In this document: piece after piece, positions 1-7,402 of the stretch
How the letters are laid out: the number at the start of each line of letters is the position of its first letter
How positions within the stretch are numbered: the first letter of the stretch is position 1
Assembly: GCA_964586595.1 (NCBI GenBank)
Contig: CAZPHB010000022.1
Location: 1-34,461 of the forward strand
DNA from: REEB481 sp964586595
Lineage (GTDB): Bacteria; Bacteroidota; Bacteroidia; NS11-12g; UBA955
Direction of reading: 5' to 3'
DNA: 34,461 nt
Notes under the pieces: generated by a model
What the model was told of the DNA's origin: nothing
What the model saw: the letters and a program-made list of their open reading frames with translations, nothing else
Database searches by the model: none
Program-made: the position numbers and the translations under genes

Positions 1-86
1 AATACGTGGACCTCATCAAACAACCCGGTGATCGCGTTGCGGATGGGGTGGAGGTTTATATGCGGTTGAAAGCGTTTTATCCATAA
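1..86 (+). CDS. C-terminal tail of an unidentified protein (partial)
   Basis: The frame starting at base 3 is open from the window edge to a TAA at 84-86 and encodes 27 residues ending in the motif RLKAFYP. No start is visible because the gene begins outside the window. The reading frame stops exactly where extragenic repeats begin, which fits a real gene end. The family cannot be recognised from this fragment. Confidence 0.4.
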   Translation, partial: YVDLIKQPGDRVADGVEVYMRLKAFYP

Positions 87-95
87 CGCCTCTGT

Positions 96-405
96 CATGG
101 TGCTGAAAGTTCCGGGCGCTCTCACCTTGTCATGGTGCTGAAAGTCCCGGGCGACCGCAGGGAGTCCCGGGAAGGCTCTCGAACCACATGGTGCTGAAAG
201 TTCCGGGCGAGTGGAACGAGACCCGGAAAGCTTGTCGAACCACGAACCACGAACCATGGTGCCTGCCCCGCAAGCTTGCGATGCGGGCTGCAAGTCCCGA
301 GAACAGCCTCGGGGGAGCCTGTCATGGTTCTGTAAGTCCCGGGCGCTGAAAGTCCCGGGCGAGCAACGCGAGTCCCGGGAAGCATAGCGAGTCCCGGGAA
401 ACCCC
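96..405. repeat. Cluster of short extragenic repeats (CTGAAAGTCCCGGGCG type)
   Basis: A motif CATGGTGCTGAAAGTTCCGG followed by GCG occurs at 96-118, 131-153, 187-209 and, in altered form, 323-345, with further GTCCCGGG-centred pieces to about 400. Between them lie GTCGAACCACGAACCACG pieces and a hairpin formed by CCCGCAAGC and GCTTGCGATGCGGG near 264-289. Irregular spacing (35, 56 and 136 bases) and different interposed text rule out a CRISPR or simple tandem array. An inverted relative of this material lies at about 9890-9975. Confidence 0.75.
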
Positions 406-421
406 ACCATTGCACCCGCTC

Positions 422-690
422 CAACTTATCCAGTTCACAAGCTTTCCGTGCTTTAAGGGGTTTTATCTACAGCACGTAAATGCAACCATTACCTTATTTC
501 ATCTTACTTTTTCCTTGATGAAAAAGTAAGCAAAAAATCAAGGCTGATAAGTCTGAAAGGTCATACGCTTGCAAGAAGGTGAATGCTGCAGGTGATCTCC
601 TCGCAGGCTCGGAGCTTCTTTTGCATTTAGCACCTTCTTGCAGTGCTCCCAACCTTCCAGCCTTATAGGCCGGTCCTTTTGCTGTGGAAT
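422..690 (-). repeat. Dispersed composite extragenic repeat, copy 1 (inverted)
   Basis: This stretch is the reverse complement of sequence found again at 9485-9811 and, in shorter form, at 9113-9322. Bases 502-586 are identical, in reverse complement, to 9238-9322 (85 bases). It contains a perfect hairpin at 503-530: an 11-base stem CTTACTTTTTC/GAAAAAGTAAG around a 6-base loop. The unit spans from a piece reading AGTTCACAAGCTTTCCGTGC to one reading GGCCGGTCCTTTTGCTGTGG. Open frames running through it are by-products of the repeat, not convincing genes. Confidence 0.85.
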
Positions 691-740
691 AATCATCTCT
701 ATTCGTTTGACGGCAAAACCAAGCATTAAATGTCATGGTG

Positions 741-785
741 CCAGCCCCTATCGAACTGCGCAGCAGGCTGGTAGGGGAGCCTGTC
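741..785. repeat. Short hairpin element (GGGGAGCCTG type)
   Basis: CAGCCCCTATCG and GGTAGGGGAGCCTG form imperfect arms around a centre resembling GCTGCGCAGTTCG. It is one of five similar elements in the window (others near 843-888, 9041-9082, 9373-9420 and 9591-9640). The arms are conserved better than the rest, as in REP-type or MITE-like elements. Confidence 0.6.
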
Positions 786-842
786 ATGGTGAGCTTGTCA
801 TGGTGAGCTTGTCGAACCACGAACTACGAACCACGAACCATG

Positions 843-888
843 GTGCCTGCCCCCACCGAATTTCGTCAGCAATGAGCTGTGGGGGAGT
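843..888. repeat. Short hairpin element (CCCCCAC/GTGGGGG arms)
   Basis: Arms GCCTGCCCCCAC (845-856) and GTGGGGGAG (879-887) can pair around a centre containing GAATTTCGTCAGCAATGAGC. It is the same family as the elements at 741-785, 9041-9082, 9373-9420 and 9591-9640, here in opposite orientation to the 9 kb copies. Confidence 0.65.
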
Positions 889-900
889 GAAGCCGAAGGG

Positions 901-1022
901 CTGCAGATGATCTCCTCCCCGCATCGCAAGCCTGCGGGCAGGCTTCATTTAGTGCATACTTATTACACTACAAAACTTCCAAACTTTAATACCGGTCCTG
1001 TTGCTCTGGCTTTCCAATTTCC
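901..1022 (-). repeat. Degenerate fragment of the composite repeat
   Basis: The pieces CTGCAGATGATCTCCTC, CATTTAGTGCA and ACCGGTCCTGTTGCTCTGGC are diverged versions of segments of the repeat at 422-690, in the same order. A CCCCGCATCGCAAGCCTGCG hairpin-type insert sits inside. It looks like an older, decayed copy. Confidence 0.6.
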
Positions 1023-1218
1023 CTCGCATAACAATCTTCCAGATTCCTTCACGCTGAACATGCCCCAACCAGACAGAAAAAAATAATTCAAACTTCATAC
1101 AAACCCTAAATCCCTCATTATCAATTACTTACTAATTTCCAGGCAAACAAGCCCGGCGCATCATGGATCTTCATGCTTGAAATAATGAAATTCAGGTCAG
1201 TACATTTGTTTTCCTTCC

Positions 1219-1452
1219 ATGTTGTACTTGTACCCTCTATCAGATTTTAGGCGGATTTTTTTCGGCGCCATTTCAATCAAACAAACCAATACCAAGCAGG
1301 CAATTATTGCGCTACTTGAATCATTTAAGCAGGTCATTCAGGAAGTTTCACAGCATAACCTTTCCATGAACAATGGCCGCGCAGCATCAGTACCTAAGGT
1401 GATGTTATACTCAGCGGATGGTACAAATACGTTACAAAAGGTGATGTTATAA
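1219..1452 (+). CDS. Small open frame of doubtful status (77 aa)
   Basis: This frame reads through otherwise unassigned sequence between the repeats and the first cassette boundary. No family is recognisable. Its last part encodes KVML twice because a 14-base piece, AAGGTGATGTTATA, occurs at 1397-1410 and again at 1438-1451. It could be the remnant of an earlier cassette or simply an open stretch. No ribosome site or promoter supports it. Bases 1023-1218 show nothing I can identify. Confidence 0.15.
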   Translation: MLYLYPLSDFRRIFFGAISIKQTNTKQAIIALLESFKQVIQEVSQHNLSMNNGRAASVPKVMLYSADGTNTLQKVML

Positions 1453-1456
1453 GCAA

Positions 1457-1470
1457 GTTACAAGCAATAT
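1457..1470 (+). other. Left boundary of cassette A (R-box-like arm)
   Basis: GTTACAAGCAATAT here is complementary over 13 of 14 positions to 2567-2580, the outer left arm of the attC-like site after the nuclease gene. In an integron cassette the bases just after the crossover GTT come from the start of the cassette and pair with the arm of its own attC when the cassette is circular. That is the relation seen here. No clear attC or attI could be found immediately upstream of 1457. Confidence 0.6.
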
Positions 1471-2645
1471 AAATAAAACAATATGAACATATACGATGCA
1501 CTAAATCAAGGTGACGGATCACTTAGGGAGCCTCATTTCACTTCATTACTTTTCTACCTTTTTAAACATTCTAAAGATGAATTTCCGGACCAATCATTTT
1601 TAGACATCTTTATTACTAGATATGCTCCTGAATTCCCTAGAACAAATGAATGTGAATTTGACTTGGAAACGGATATAAAAATTGAAGAAATATTATTCCA
1701 CAATAATTTACGTAGAGACACAGATATAATTGTTTTACTTCGACATAATGGAATATTGAAAATACTAAATATAGAAAATAAAATAAATAATCTCGCTTTT
1801 CAGACTGACCAAATAAGTGATCAACATAATCTCTTATCCGCATTGTACCCAAATTCTGAAATTTTAAACATTCTAATTCTGCCTTATTCAATAGATGAAA
1901 ATATTAACCTTGGAAACAATATTAAAATTATCTATTGGTATGCTGATAATAGCTCTTTAATTCAGGTAATTTCAGACTATATTAATGATATTACCACAAA
2001 CAATGATTTACTGCCGGAAAATTTACATTTTCTAAGAAGCTGCTTAGGATTATTCAATAAGTTCTCATATGTTCTCGAACAAGATCGTTTATCAAATGAA
2101 AATATGCCAAGAGGACCTAGAAATATTCTAAGGCTTAGTATGTATCAATACCTTGCTAATATTGCCGATAATTGGGAAACCAAATTCCCTGGTAATACAG
2201 AAAATATTACTGTAAGTCAATTGTTATCAGTTTTTGAAGAAGATGTAAGGAATGATATGGAAATAGATTTTCCTAATAATTATAATGAGAAATTGGCAAA
2301 ATTTAAAAGAGGCGCTTATGAAGCACAGCCGAAAATTATGACAATAAACGAGAAAAACAGGGTTAGTTTTAATATTAGTAATCCCAATGATAAGAGACTT
2401 TTTTATTATCCTGACTCATCAGACGGTAATAACTTGGGAAGATGGAAAGACAGACGAATTAAACCGATTCGACTAATGAACGAGGATAATCAATATTTAA
2501 TCTACTGGAAAGATAATCAAACAAATGATATTCGGACAGATATTTATGTCCCTCAAGATTAGAAAAATACTGCTTGTAACAGCGTGTAAGCAATATTGCC
2601 ATGCCGCAGGCGCAACACAAGGCAACATCGCCTACAAGCAAAACG
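1458..2645 (+). mobile_element. Putative integron-like gene cassette A (nuclease gene)
   Basis: The unit runs from the GTT crossover-like triplet at 1457-1459 to the equivalent triplet at 2645-2647. It holds one gene (1483-2562) and one attC-like site. The start codon is 25 bases from the left boundary and the stop codon is 8 bases before the site, a compactness typical of cassettes. Base composition is much more AT-rich than the housekeeping genes further right. No integrase gene is present in the window. Confidence 0.55.
1483..2562 (+). CDS. PD-(D/E)XK nuclease-like protein, putative defence gene
   Basis: The 359-residue product has a likely PD-(D/E)XK nuclease core: D81 in RRDTDIIVLL, then E98-N-K100 in the strand ILNIENKI, followed by glutamines at 107 and 110. 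This D-x16-E-x-K spacing and the ENK sequence are typical of the PDDEXK_4 type nucleases often found in defence islands. An N-terminal helix with FTSLLFYLF precedes it. The C-terminal half is unassigned, rich in aromatic and charged residues, and may bind nucleic acid or a partner. The gene is AT-rich and sits alone between two cassette-like boundaries. There is no Shine-Dalgarno; the start is the first ATG after an A-rich leader. A defence role is inferred from fold and context only. Confidence 0.7.
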   Translation: MNIYDALNQGDGSLREPHFTSLLFYLFKHSKDEFPDQSFLDIFITRYAPEFPRTNECEFDLETDIKIEEILFHNNLRRDTDIIVLLRHNGILKILNIENKINNLAFQTDQISDQHNLLSALYPNSEILNILILPYSIDENINLGNNIKIIYWYADNSSLIQVISDYINDITTNNDLLPENLHFLRSCLGLFNKFSYVLEQDRLSNENMPRGPRNILRLSMYQYLANIADNWETKFPGNTENITVSQLLSVFEEDVRNDMEIDFPNNYNEKLAKFKRGAYEAQPKIMTINEKNRVSFNISNPNDKRLFYYPDSSDGNNLGRWKDRRIKPIRLMNEDNQYLIYWKDNQTNDIRTDIYVPQD

Positions 2646-2654
2646 TTGGCGGTA
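2571..2654 (+). other. attC-like recombination site 1
   Basis: The outer left arm TGCTTGTAAC ends in the AAC triplet (2578-2580) and the right arm begins with GTT (2645-2647), giving GTTGGCGGTA. Inside are 16-base arms at 2585-2600 and 2621-2636, set 4 bases from AAC and 8 bases from GTT. Thirteen of 16 positions pair on the top strand, and the three exceptions are all A/C, which become G/T wobbles on the bottom strand. The length from TTGTAAC to GTTGGCG is 78 bases, within the usual attC range. The right core does not fit the classic GTTRRRY. Confidence 0.6.
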
Positions 2655-5600
2655 ATGCTAACAAGACCCTGCTAAACAATAACAATCATGCATTTTGATA
2701 GACAATGATTCAAAAAGAACAAATACAACAAAGACGACAAGAGATAGCAGAAATCCGACACGCTGATAGTGTTTACAGGGATATTGTTGCCAGAGAAAAT
2801 GAAAGAGAAGATTATGAAAAGCGTTGGTTTTGGGAATTACTTCAAAATGCAAAAGATTCCGTAGAAGAAAACCAAAGTATAAAGGTGAAAATCGAAATTT
2901 CTGAAAACGAAATTTCATTTTCACATACAGGAAACCCATTTGAATTAGATGATATTCTTAGCTTAATTATTCAAGGTTCATCAAAAAACAATAAAGAAGG
3001 GAAGACAGGCAGATTTGGAACTGGCTTTATGACAACTTACCTTCTTTCAAAAGAAGTTTACATTACTGGAAAACTCAACAATTATCAAGGTTGTTTTCAC
3101 TTTTTACTAAACAGAAATGCAACCGACAATGAACACTTTTTTAAGTTACAGCAAGAGTCTAACAAAGAGTTTGATGAATCCATTAGGGAGGAAAGCTATT
3201 TAGGAGACAATGAATTTCAAACAAAATTTTCATATAGCTTAGGTGAAAAAGGAAAAGCAACAGCCAAAGTTGGATTGCAATGCTTGGATGAATTAATTCC
3301 TCTAACTCAATTATTCAATGAGCAAATTGAATCAGTCATTGTAGTTGAAAACGGTTCATCAAAGACATTTTCAAAGACCTTAATCAATACCCACGAATTA
3401 GGTTTAATTTACGAATGGGAAATCACAACGCTGATTGATGGTTCTGTTAATACCTGCCTAAAAGCTTACATTCAAAAAGATGACAATTTTGATGCCTGTA
3501 TAATAACCCAAGTAACGAACGGCAGTGAAGAGATATTTTCTTTAACGAGAAATTATCCAAGACTTTATTATACATTTCCTTTAATTGGAACTGAAGAAAT
3601 TGGCATACCAATAATAATAAATTCTACGCAGTTTGACCCAAGAGTAGAACGTGATGGAATTTATTTAAAAAAGGTAGCAGATGGCGGTAACGAATCACAC
3701 AATAAAGAGATAATTAATAACGCATTAACTAATAGCTTACAGGCTTTCGCAGAATTATTCAAAACCAAAAAAATAGCAGGCATCTATGAATTGTTTGATT
3801 TCAAGATTTCCAAAGACCTTAAATGGGTAGACCAAGAATGGTTTACAGCCATTAAATCATCAACAATTGATTTACTTGCATCTAAAGAAATTATTAATTA
3901 TCACAGTGATGAAAATGGATTCACATCTTTAAACGAATTAAAAATTCCTTTCACTGAAAAAGAAAGCAACACTAGAGAACTATGGGAACTCCTTTCGATG
4001 TTAAAAAGCATAAAAGTTCCTATCTCATCAGAATTATTGAAATGGGTTAATATATCAGAAAGCATTACACTACTTAAACCTCAGATTGAAAAAACTTATG
4101 ACTTAAATTTCGTTTGGGGAGTAAATAACTTAATAAAATTCATTGAACGGAAAGAATCACTTGAAGAATTAGAAAGCTCTATTACTGCAAATAAAAATTC
4201 TTGGTTAAATAGTCTTTACTCTCTTATCATTAAGATAAAAGGACATTTCCCATTAGACATAAAGATTTGTCTCAACCAAAGAAATAATTTTAGAGCTGCA
4301 GATGGCATTTGTTGGGATAAATGCAATGATGATGAGTTGATTTCAATTTCCGACTTAATAGAATTGAATTTTGCCGATAAACTTTTTTCAAGAGAAATAA
4401 ATGTTTTGCAAATCAATGGAGTTGAAAATTACACTTTACAGAATGCTATTAATGACTTAAAGACAAATTTGAATGAACTTGATGAATCAGACTTCACTAA
4501 CAACTCAAATCAAGAGTGTAGTGCAAGGTTTTTAAAATGGCTCATATCTAAAGACCAAAAAGAAGTAATTAAAGACTTGAAGATTTTAACCGGAGAAAGT
4601 AAAAAGGTTGACGAAAGTTTCGTTTATGACCATTTTCCGAAATCTGAACACCTTTTACTAACTCCTAAACCATATTTTGAATCAAATTTTCCGCTATATT
4701 CCAGTATAGTCAGAGACAAGGATTGCCTCAATGAAATTTATAATAAATATTTAGAAGAAGCAGATTACAACTTTTTAAATGTAAACGGATTTATTCATTT
4801 AAACCCTTTAGTAATCAAAACTGAAACGGCAACCATAAAATTATTAGAGCATTTAATAATCAAAGAAACAGACCTTAATGTGTTAAGAGATTCAGAAGGA
4901 CAACTTAAGTATAAATTCAAAATAACCTATTCTGACTTTGCATATTTGACCGCATCAGACGGACATATTTACGGAAGAAATACAACACAAAAGTCAAGTT
5001 TAGAAAGATTGAAATTTCTTCTATCAGAAGCTGTAGAAAAAGACACTTTGTTTGATTCAGATATTCAAGAAGTAACAATCGAAGGAATAGAAAATCCAAT
5101 ACAATTTAGAACCTGTCTTTGGGTTTATCGTGCTAAACGTCTCAATTGGGTAAATGTAAAAACCGAAAGTGAAGATTCTGAAACGAAATTTGTAAGTGAA
5201 ACTCCTTCATCAAAAAATCTTTCTGAAATTCTTAAAGGAGATGAGACTTTAGTAAAAACTATTCGTGGTTCAAGACAACAAAAATTTTTAAACAAACTTG
5301 GGGTGGGTGTATCTGACCTAATTAGAAACACACTGCCAACAGACGCACTTAGATTAAGTTGGGACAAGGCTATAACGAATATGATTACAAGTGATGCTGA
5401 CCCAGAACTTGTTCAAGAAATATTTAATGACCCCAACATAAGAAAGGAATATGAAAAAAGATTAAATGAGCGGAAACTCATTAGTCGCAATCAAACAATA
5501 GGAAAACTTATTGAAGATTTGTTTAAAGAATATATTGAGCAACTTAGAGAAAGTGGTGTCATAATAAATATTCATAGAGAACCTTTTGGAAGTGATTACA

Positions 5601-6208
5601 TATTAACTGAAGAATCATCTGACTTAGTTAATAGCGAAAATCAACGTGAAGGATTTAGAATAAATAATTGGCTTGTTGAGTTAAAGGCAACAGGCAAGGA
5701 ACACGCTTCTATGACGCCCTTACAAGCAAAAACCGCAACTGAACAAAAAGACAATTACTCTTTAGTAGTTGTGCCATTGGACGGGACAGAACCAGACATT
5801 GAATATCTTAGACGAAATGCAAAAGTAATCAGTAACATTGGTCATAAAGTTGACACTGTGTTTAGTGATTTCAATGACGTTGAAATCAAAAAGAATAATC
5901 TTAACAACGGTCAAGATGGAATATCTGTATCAATTGAAGACCAAAATATAAGGTTTAGAGTAAGCTCTGCTGTTTGGAGTTCAGGACAAACAGATATTGA
6001 ATCATTTGTAAGAACATATTTCACCGTTTTAACAGAAACAAACAATGGGACAACAACTCTCTGAAAAAAAAAGCACATACCGCCAACATCACCTATACGC
6101 AAGCAGGGGTTTCGTGCTTCGTAGGACAGGAAAGTGGTAAATTTAAAGTTCAGTTCTTCGAAGGAAGTTCAGTGGTAAAAATCCCTGCCTGCGTATAGCT
6201 GAGAAACG
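2646..6208 (+). mobile_element. Putative integron-like gene cassette B (GHKL ATPase gene)
   Basis: The left boundary GTTGGCGGTA (2645-2654) is perfectly complementary to TACCGCCAAC (6078-6087), the outer arm of the attC-like site that follows the gene. The unit carries a single gene whose ATG lies about 58 bases in and whose stop lies 13 bases before the site. At roughly 3.6 kb it is long for a cassette, though single-gene in layout. It adjoins cassette A head to tail. Confidence 0.6.
2705..6064 (+). CDS. Large GHKL (sacsin-type) ATPase with C-terminal DUF3883-like nuclease domain
   Basis: The 1,119-residue protein begins with a Bergerat-fold ATP-binding domain: the N box E44-LLQ-N48-A49-K-D51, a HTG-NPF motif at 74-79 in place of the usual DxGxG (a change common in the sacsin-like branch), and the lid motif G102-RFGTG. 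A long helical middle region with no recognised domain follows. Near the C terminus, GSDY (D964) and the strand WLVELKAT (E992, K994), then a TPLQ-A-YSLVVV pattern, match DUF3883-type proteins of the PD-(D/E)XK superfamily. Prokaryotic GHKL ATPases tied to nucleases are known from restriction-like systems, so an anti-phage role is a reasonable inference. The gene is AT-rich, stands alone in its cassette-like unit, and appears intact. Confidence 0.75.
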   Translation: MIQKEQIQQRRQEIAEIRHADSVYRDIVARENEREDYEKRWFWELLQNAKDSVEENQSIKVKIEISENEISFSHTGNPFELDDILSLIIQGSSKNNKEGKTGRFGTGFMTTYLLSKEVYITGKLNNYQGCFHFLLNRNATDNEHFFKLQQESNKEFDESIREESYLGDNEFQTKFSYSLGEKGKATAKVGLQCLDELIPLTQLFNEQIESVIVVENGSSKTFSKTLINTHELGLIYEWEITTLIDGSVNTCLKAYIQKDDNFDACIITQVTNGSEEIFSLTRNYPRLYYTFPLIGTEEIGIPIIINSTQFDPRVERDGIYLKKVADGGNESHNKEIINNALTNSLQAFAELFKTKKIAGIYELFDFKISKDLKWVDQEWFTAIKSSTIDLLASKEIINYHSDENGFTSLNELKIPFTEKESNTRELWELLSMLKSIKVPISSELLKWVNISESITLLKPQIEKTYDLNFVWGVNNLIKFIERKESLEELESSITANKNSWLNSLYSLIIKIKGHFPLDIKICLNQRNNFRAADGICWDKCNDDELISISDLIELNFADKLFSREINVLQINGVENYTLQNAINDLKTNLNELDESDFTNNSNQECSARFLKWLISKDQKEVIKDLKILTGESKKVDESFVYDHFPKSEHLLLTPKPYFESNFPLYSSIVRDKDCLNEIYNKYLEEADYNFLNVNGFIHLNPLVIKTETATIKLLEHLIIKETDLNVLRDSEGQLKYKFKITYSDFAYLTASDGHIYGRNTTQKSSLERLKFLLSEAVEKDTLFDSDIQEVTIEGIENPIQFRTCLWVYRAKRLNWVNVKTESEDSETKFVSETPSSKNLSEILKGDETLVKTIRGSRQQKFLNKLGVGVSDLIRNTLPTDALRLSWDKAITNMITSDADPELVQEIFNDPNIRKEYEKRLNERKLISRNQTIGKLIEDLFKEYIEQLRESGVIINIHREPFGSDYILTEESSDLVNSENQREGFRINNWLVELKATGKEHASMTPLQAKTATEQKDNYSLVVVPLDGTEPDIEYLRRNAKVISNIGHKVDTVFSDFNDVEIKKNNLNNGQDGISVSIEDQNIRFRVSSAVWSSGQTDIESFVRTYFTVLTETNNGTTTL

Positions 6209-6214
6209 TTGGCA
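6078..6214 (+). other. attC-like recombination site 2
   Basis: The outer arms are CGCCAAC (6081-6087) and GTTGGCA (6208-6214). Inner arms at 6093-6108 and 6183-6198 pair at 15 of 16 positions, the exception being A/C (a G/T wobble on the bottom strand). They lie 5 bases from AAC and 9 bases from GTT, the same four-base asymmetry as site 1. The central part holds direct repeats AGTGGTAAA and AAGTTCAGT, each twice. The total of 134 bases is near the upper end of known attC lengths. It lies 13 bases after the ATPase stop codon. Confidence 0.65.
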
Positions 6215-6467
6215 GCAAGTGTAAAGGACGACCCGACAGCAACAAACAGACGACTAAAAACGAGAAAAAAGTAAACCATTTTGACGGGTGACCAAAGACA
6301 TAGAAACGATGAGAGTGTCTCATTAACTGTGTCAATTTTAAGTGAAACAACTAAGCTCGACATAAACAATTTCAAATCCACACGTAAACCCAATTCCCCA
6401 AACTCAACCCCAAGCTTTTGAGATGCCGAGTAAAAGATGTCGCCACCTCAATCAATAATTTCGCGGG
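6215..6467. other. Gene-free stretch after the second attC-like site
   Basis: About 250 bases without a plausible gene. If the array continued, a third cassette would start here with TTGGCAGCAAG and end in a site containing CTTGCTGCCAAC; that complement is not found downstream, so any third cassette is lost or truncated. Composition changes from AT-rich to balanced around 6390. Confidence 0.4.
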
Positions 6468-7325
6468 GTGATTTTTCTTCAAAACGAACACATCACGGCA
6501 GGCATTTCCACGCTGGGCGCCGAACTGCAATCGCTGGAGCACCGCCGGCACGGGAATGTCATTTGGCGGCGGGATGAACGTTACTGGAATCGTTTTGCGC
6601 CCATCCTGTTTCCCATTGTAGGACGACTCTTGCAGGATCAGTATCGCTACGGCAATGAAACCTACACCATGAAGCAGCACGGGTTTGCGCGCGATGAAGT
6701 GTTTGAAGTAGCCGAACAAACCGCCACAAAAGTGCTGCTGCGTCTCAGCGACAACGAACGCACCCGACGGCAATACCCCTTTTCGTTTGAGCTTATCGTC
6801 GCCTATGCACTGGTGGGACAAGCCATCAGCATTCAGTATGAGGTGCGCAATACCGGAAACACGCCATTGTATTTCAGCATAGGCGGGCATCCCGGTTTTC
6901 ATATAGCAGGCGCCTTGTCGGACTATTACCTGGATTTTGGCGGGGAATATCAACTGCCACAGCATCTGATAGAAGGCAATTATTACAGCGGAAACACCAG
7001 AGTAATAGCCCTTTCACGACATTTTAACCTGCAGGACAAGTACTTTGAATCCGATGCCATCGTGTTGAAAAAACCACCGTTTCAGTCGCTGGGCTTCGGC
7101 AGGGTGGGGAGCGGCAAGATGTTCACCTTCCATGGCCACGACTGGTCAGCGTTAGGTCTTTGGACCAAACCCGGAGCGCCGTTCTTTTGCATCGAGCCTT
7201 GGTGGGGTTGGGCAGATGCAATCAACGCCACCGGAAACCTCGAGGAAAAAGAAGGGATTCACGTGTTGGCAGCCGGTGCTGAACAGATGTTTCGGTACGA
7301 CATCGAATTTCATGCAGATGAATAG
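6468..7325 (+). CDS. Aldose 1-epimerase family protein (LacX/YeaD-like)
   Basis: A 285-residue protein of the galactose-mutarotase-like fold. Conserved pieces are GAELQSL near residue 18, FPIVGRL at 48-54, QHGFARD with H71, GGHPGF with H141, and the C-terminal IEPWWGWAD with E243, which correspond to the substrate-binding histidines and catalytic glutamate of the family. These proteins act on hexose or hexose-phosphate anomers; the substrate here is unknown. GTG is used as start because the N terminus then matches the usual family beginning (MIxLxNExLxAGIxTLGAEL). It is not AT-rich like the two upstream genes, so it marks the return to host-like sequence. Confidence 0.85.
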   Translation: MIFLQNEHITAGISTLGAELQSLEHRRHGNVIWRRDERYWNRFAPILFPIVGRLLQDQYRYGNETYTMKQHGFARDEVFEVAEQTATKVLLRLSDNERTRRQYPFSFELIVAYALVGQAISIQYEVRNTGNTPLYFSIGGHPGFHIAGALSDYYLDFGGEYQLPQHLIEGNYYSGNTRVIALSRHFNLQDKYFESDAIVLKKPPFQSLGFGRVGSGKMFTFHGHDWSALGLWTKPGAPFFCIEPWWGWADAINATGNLEEKEGIHVLAAGAEQMFRYDIEFHADE

Positions 7326-7402
7326 CAGGGGGGCGTAATGATGAATCTACAGCAGAGGGCAAACAGGCATCCTGGAATTACAACTTGTTGTTGGATTGTA
7401 AC

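Noticed and set aside
96..405. Possible CRISPR array from regularly recurring GTCCCGGG words
   Set aside because: Repeat lengths and spacings are irregular, the spacers resemble each other, and no cas gene is present.
494..820. Open frame on the minus strand through the composite repeat, with relatives at 9094-9348 and 9457-9738
   Set aside because: The shared peptide (ending LIFCLLFHQGKSK) follows from DNA repeat identity. Frames have different starts and inserts, no ribosome site, and the best conserved part is a DNA hairpin.
1347..1410. A third attC-like site upstream of cassette A (GCATAAC near 1352 against GTTATAC at 1404-1410)
   Set aside because: The outer words match at six of seven positions, but no convincing inner stem lies between them, and the right end is not at the cassette boundary 1457.
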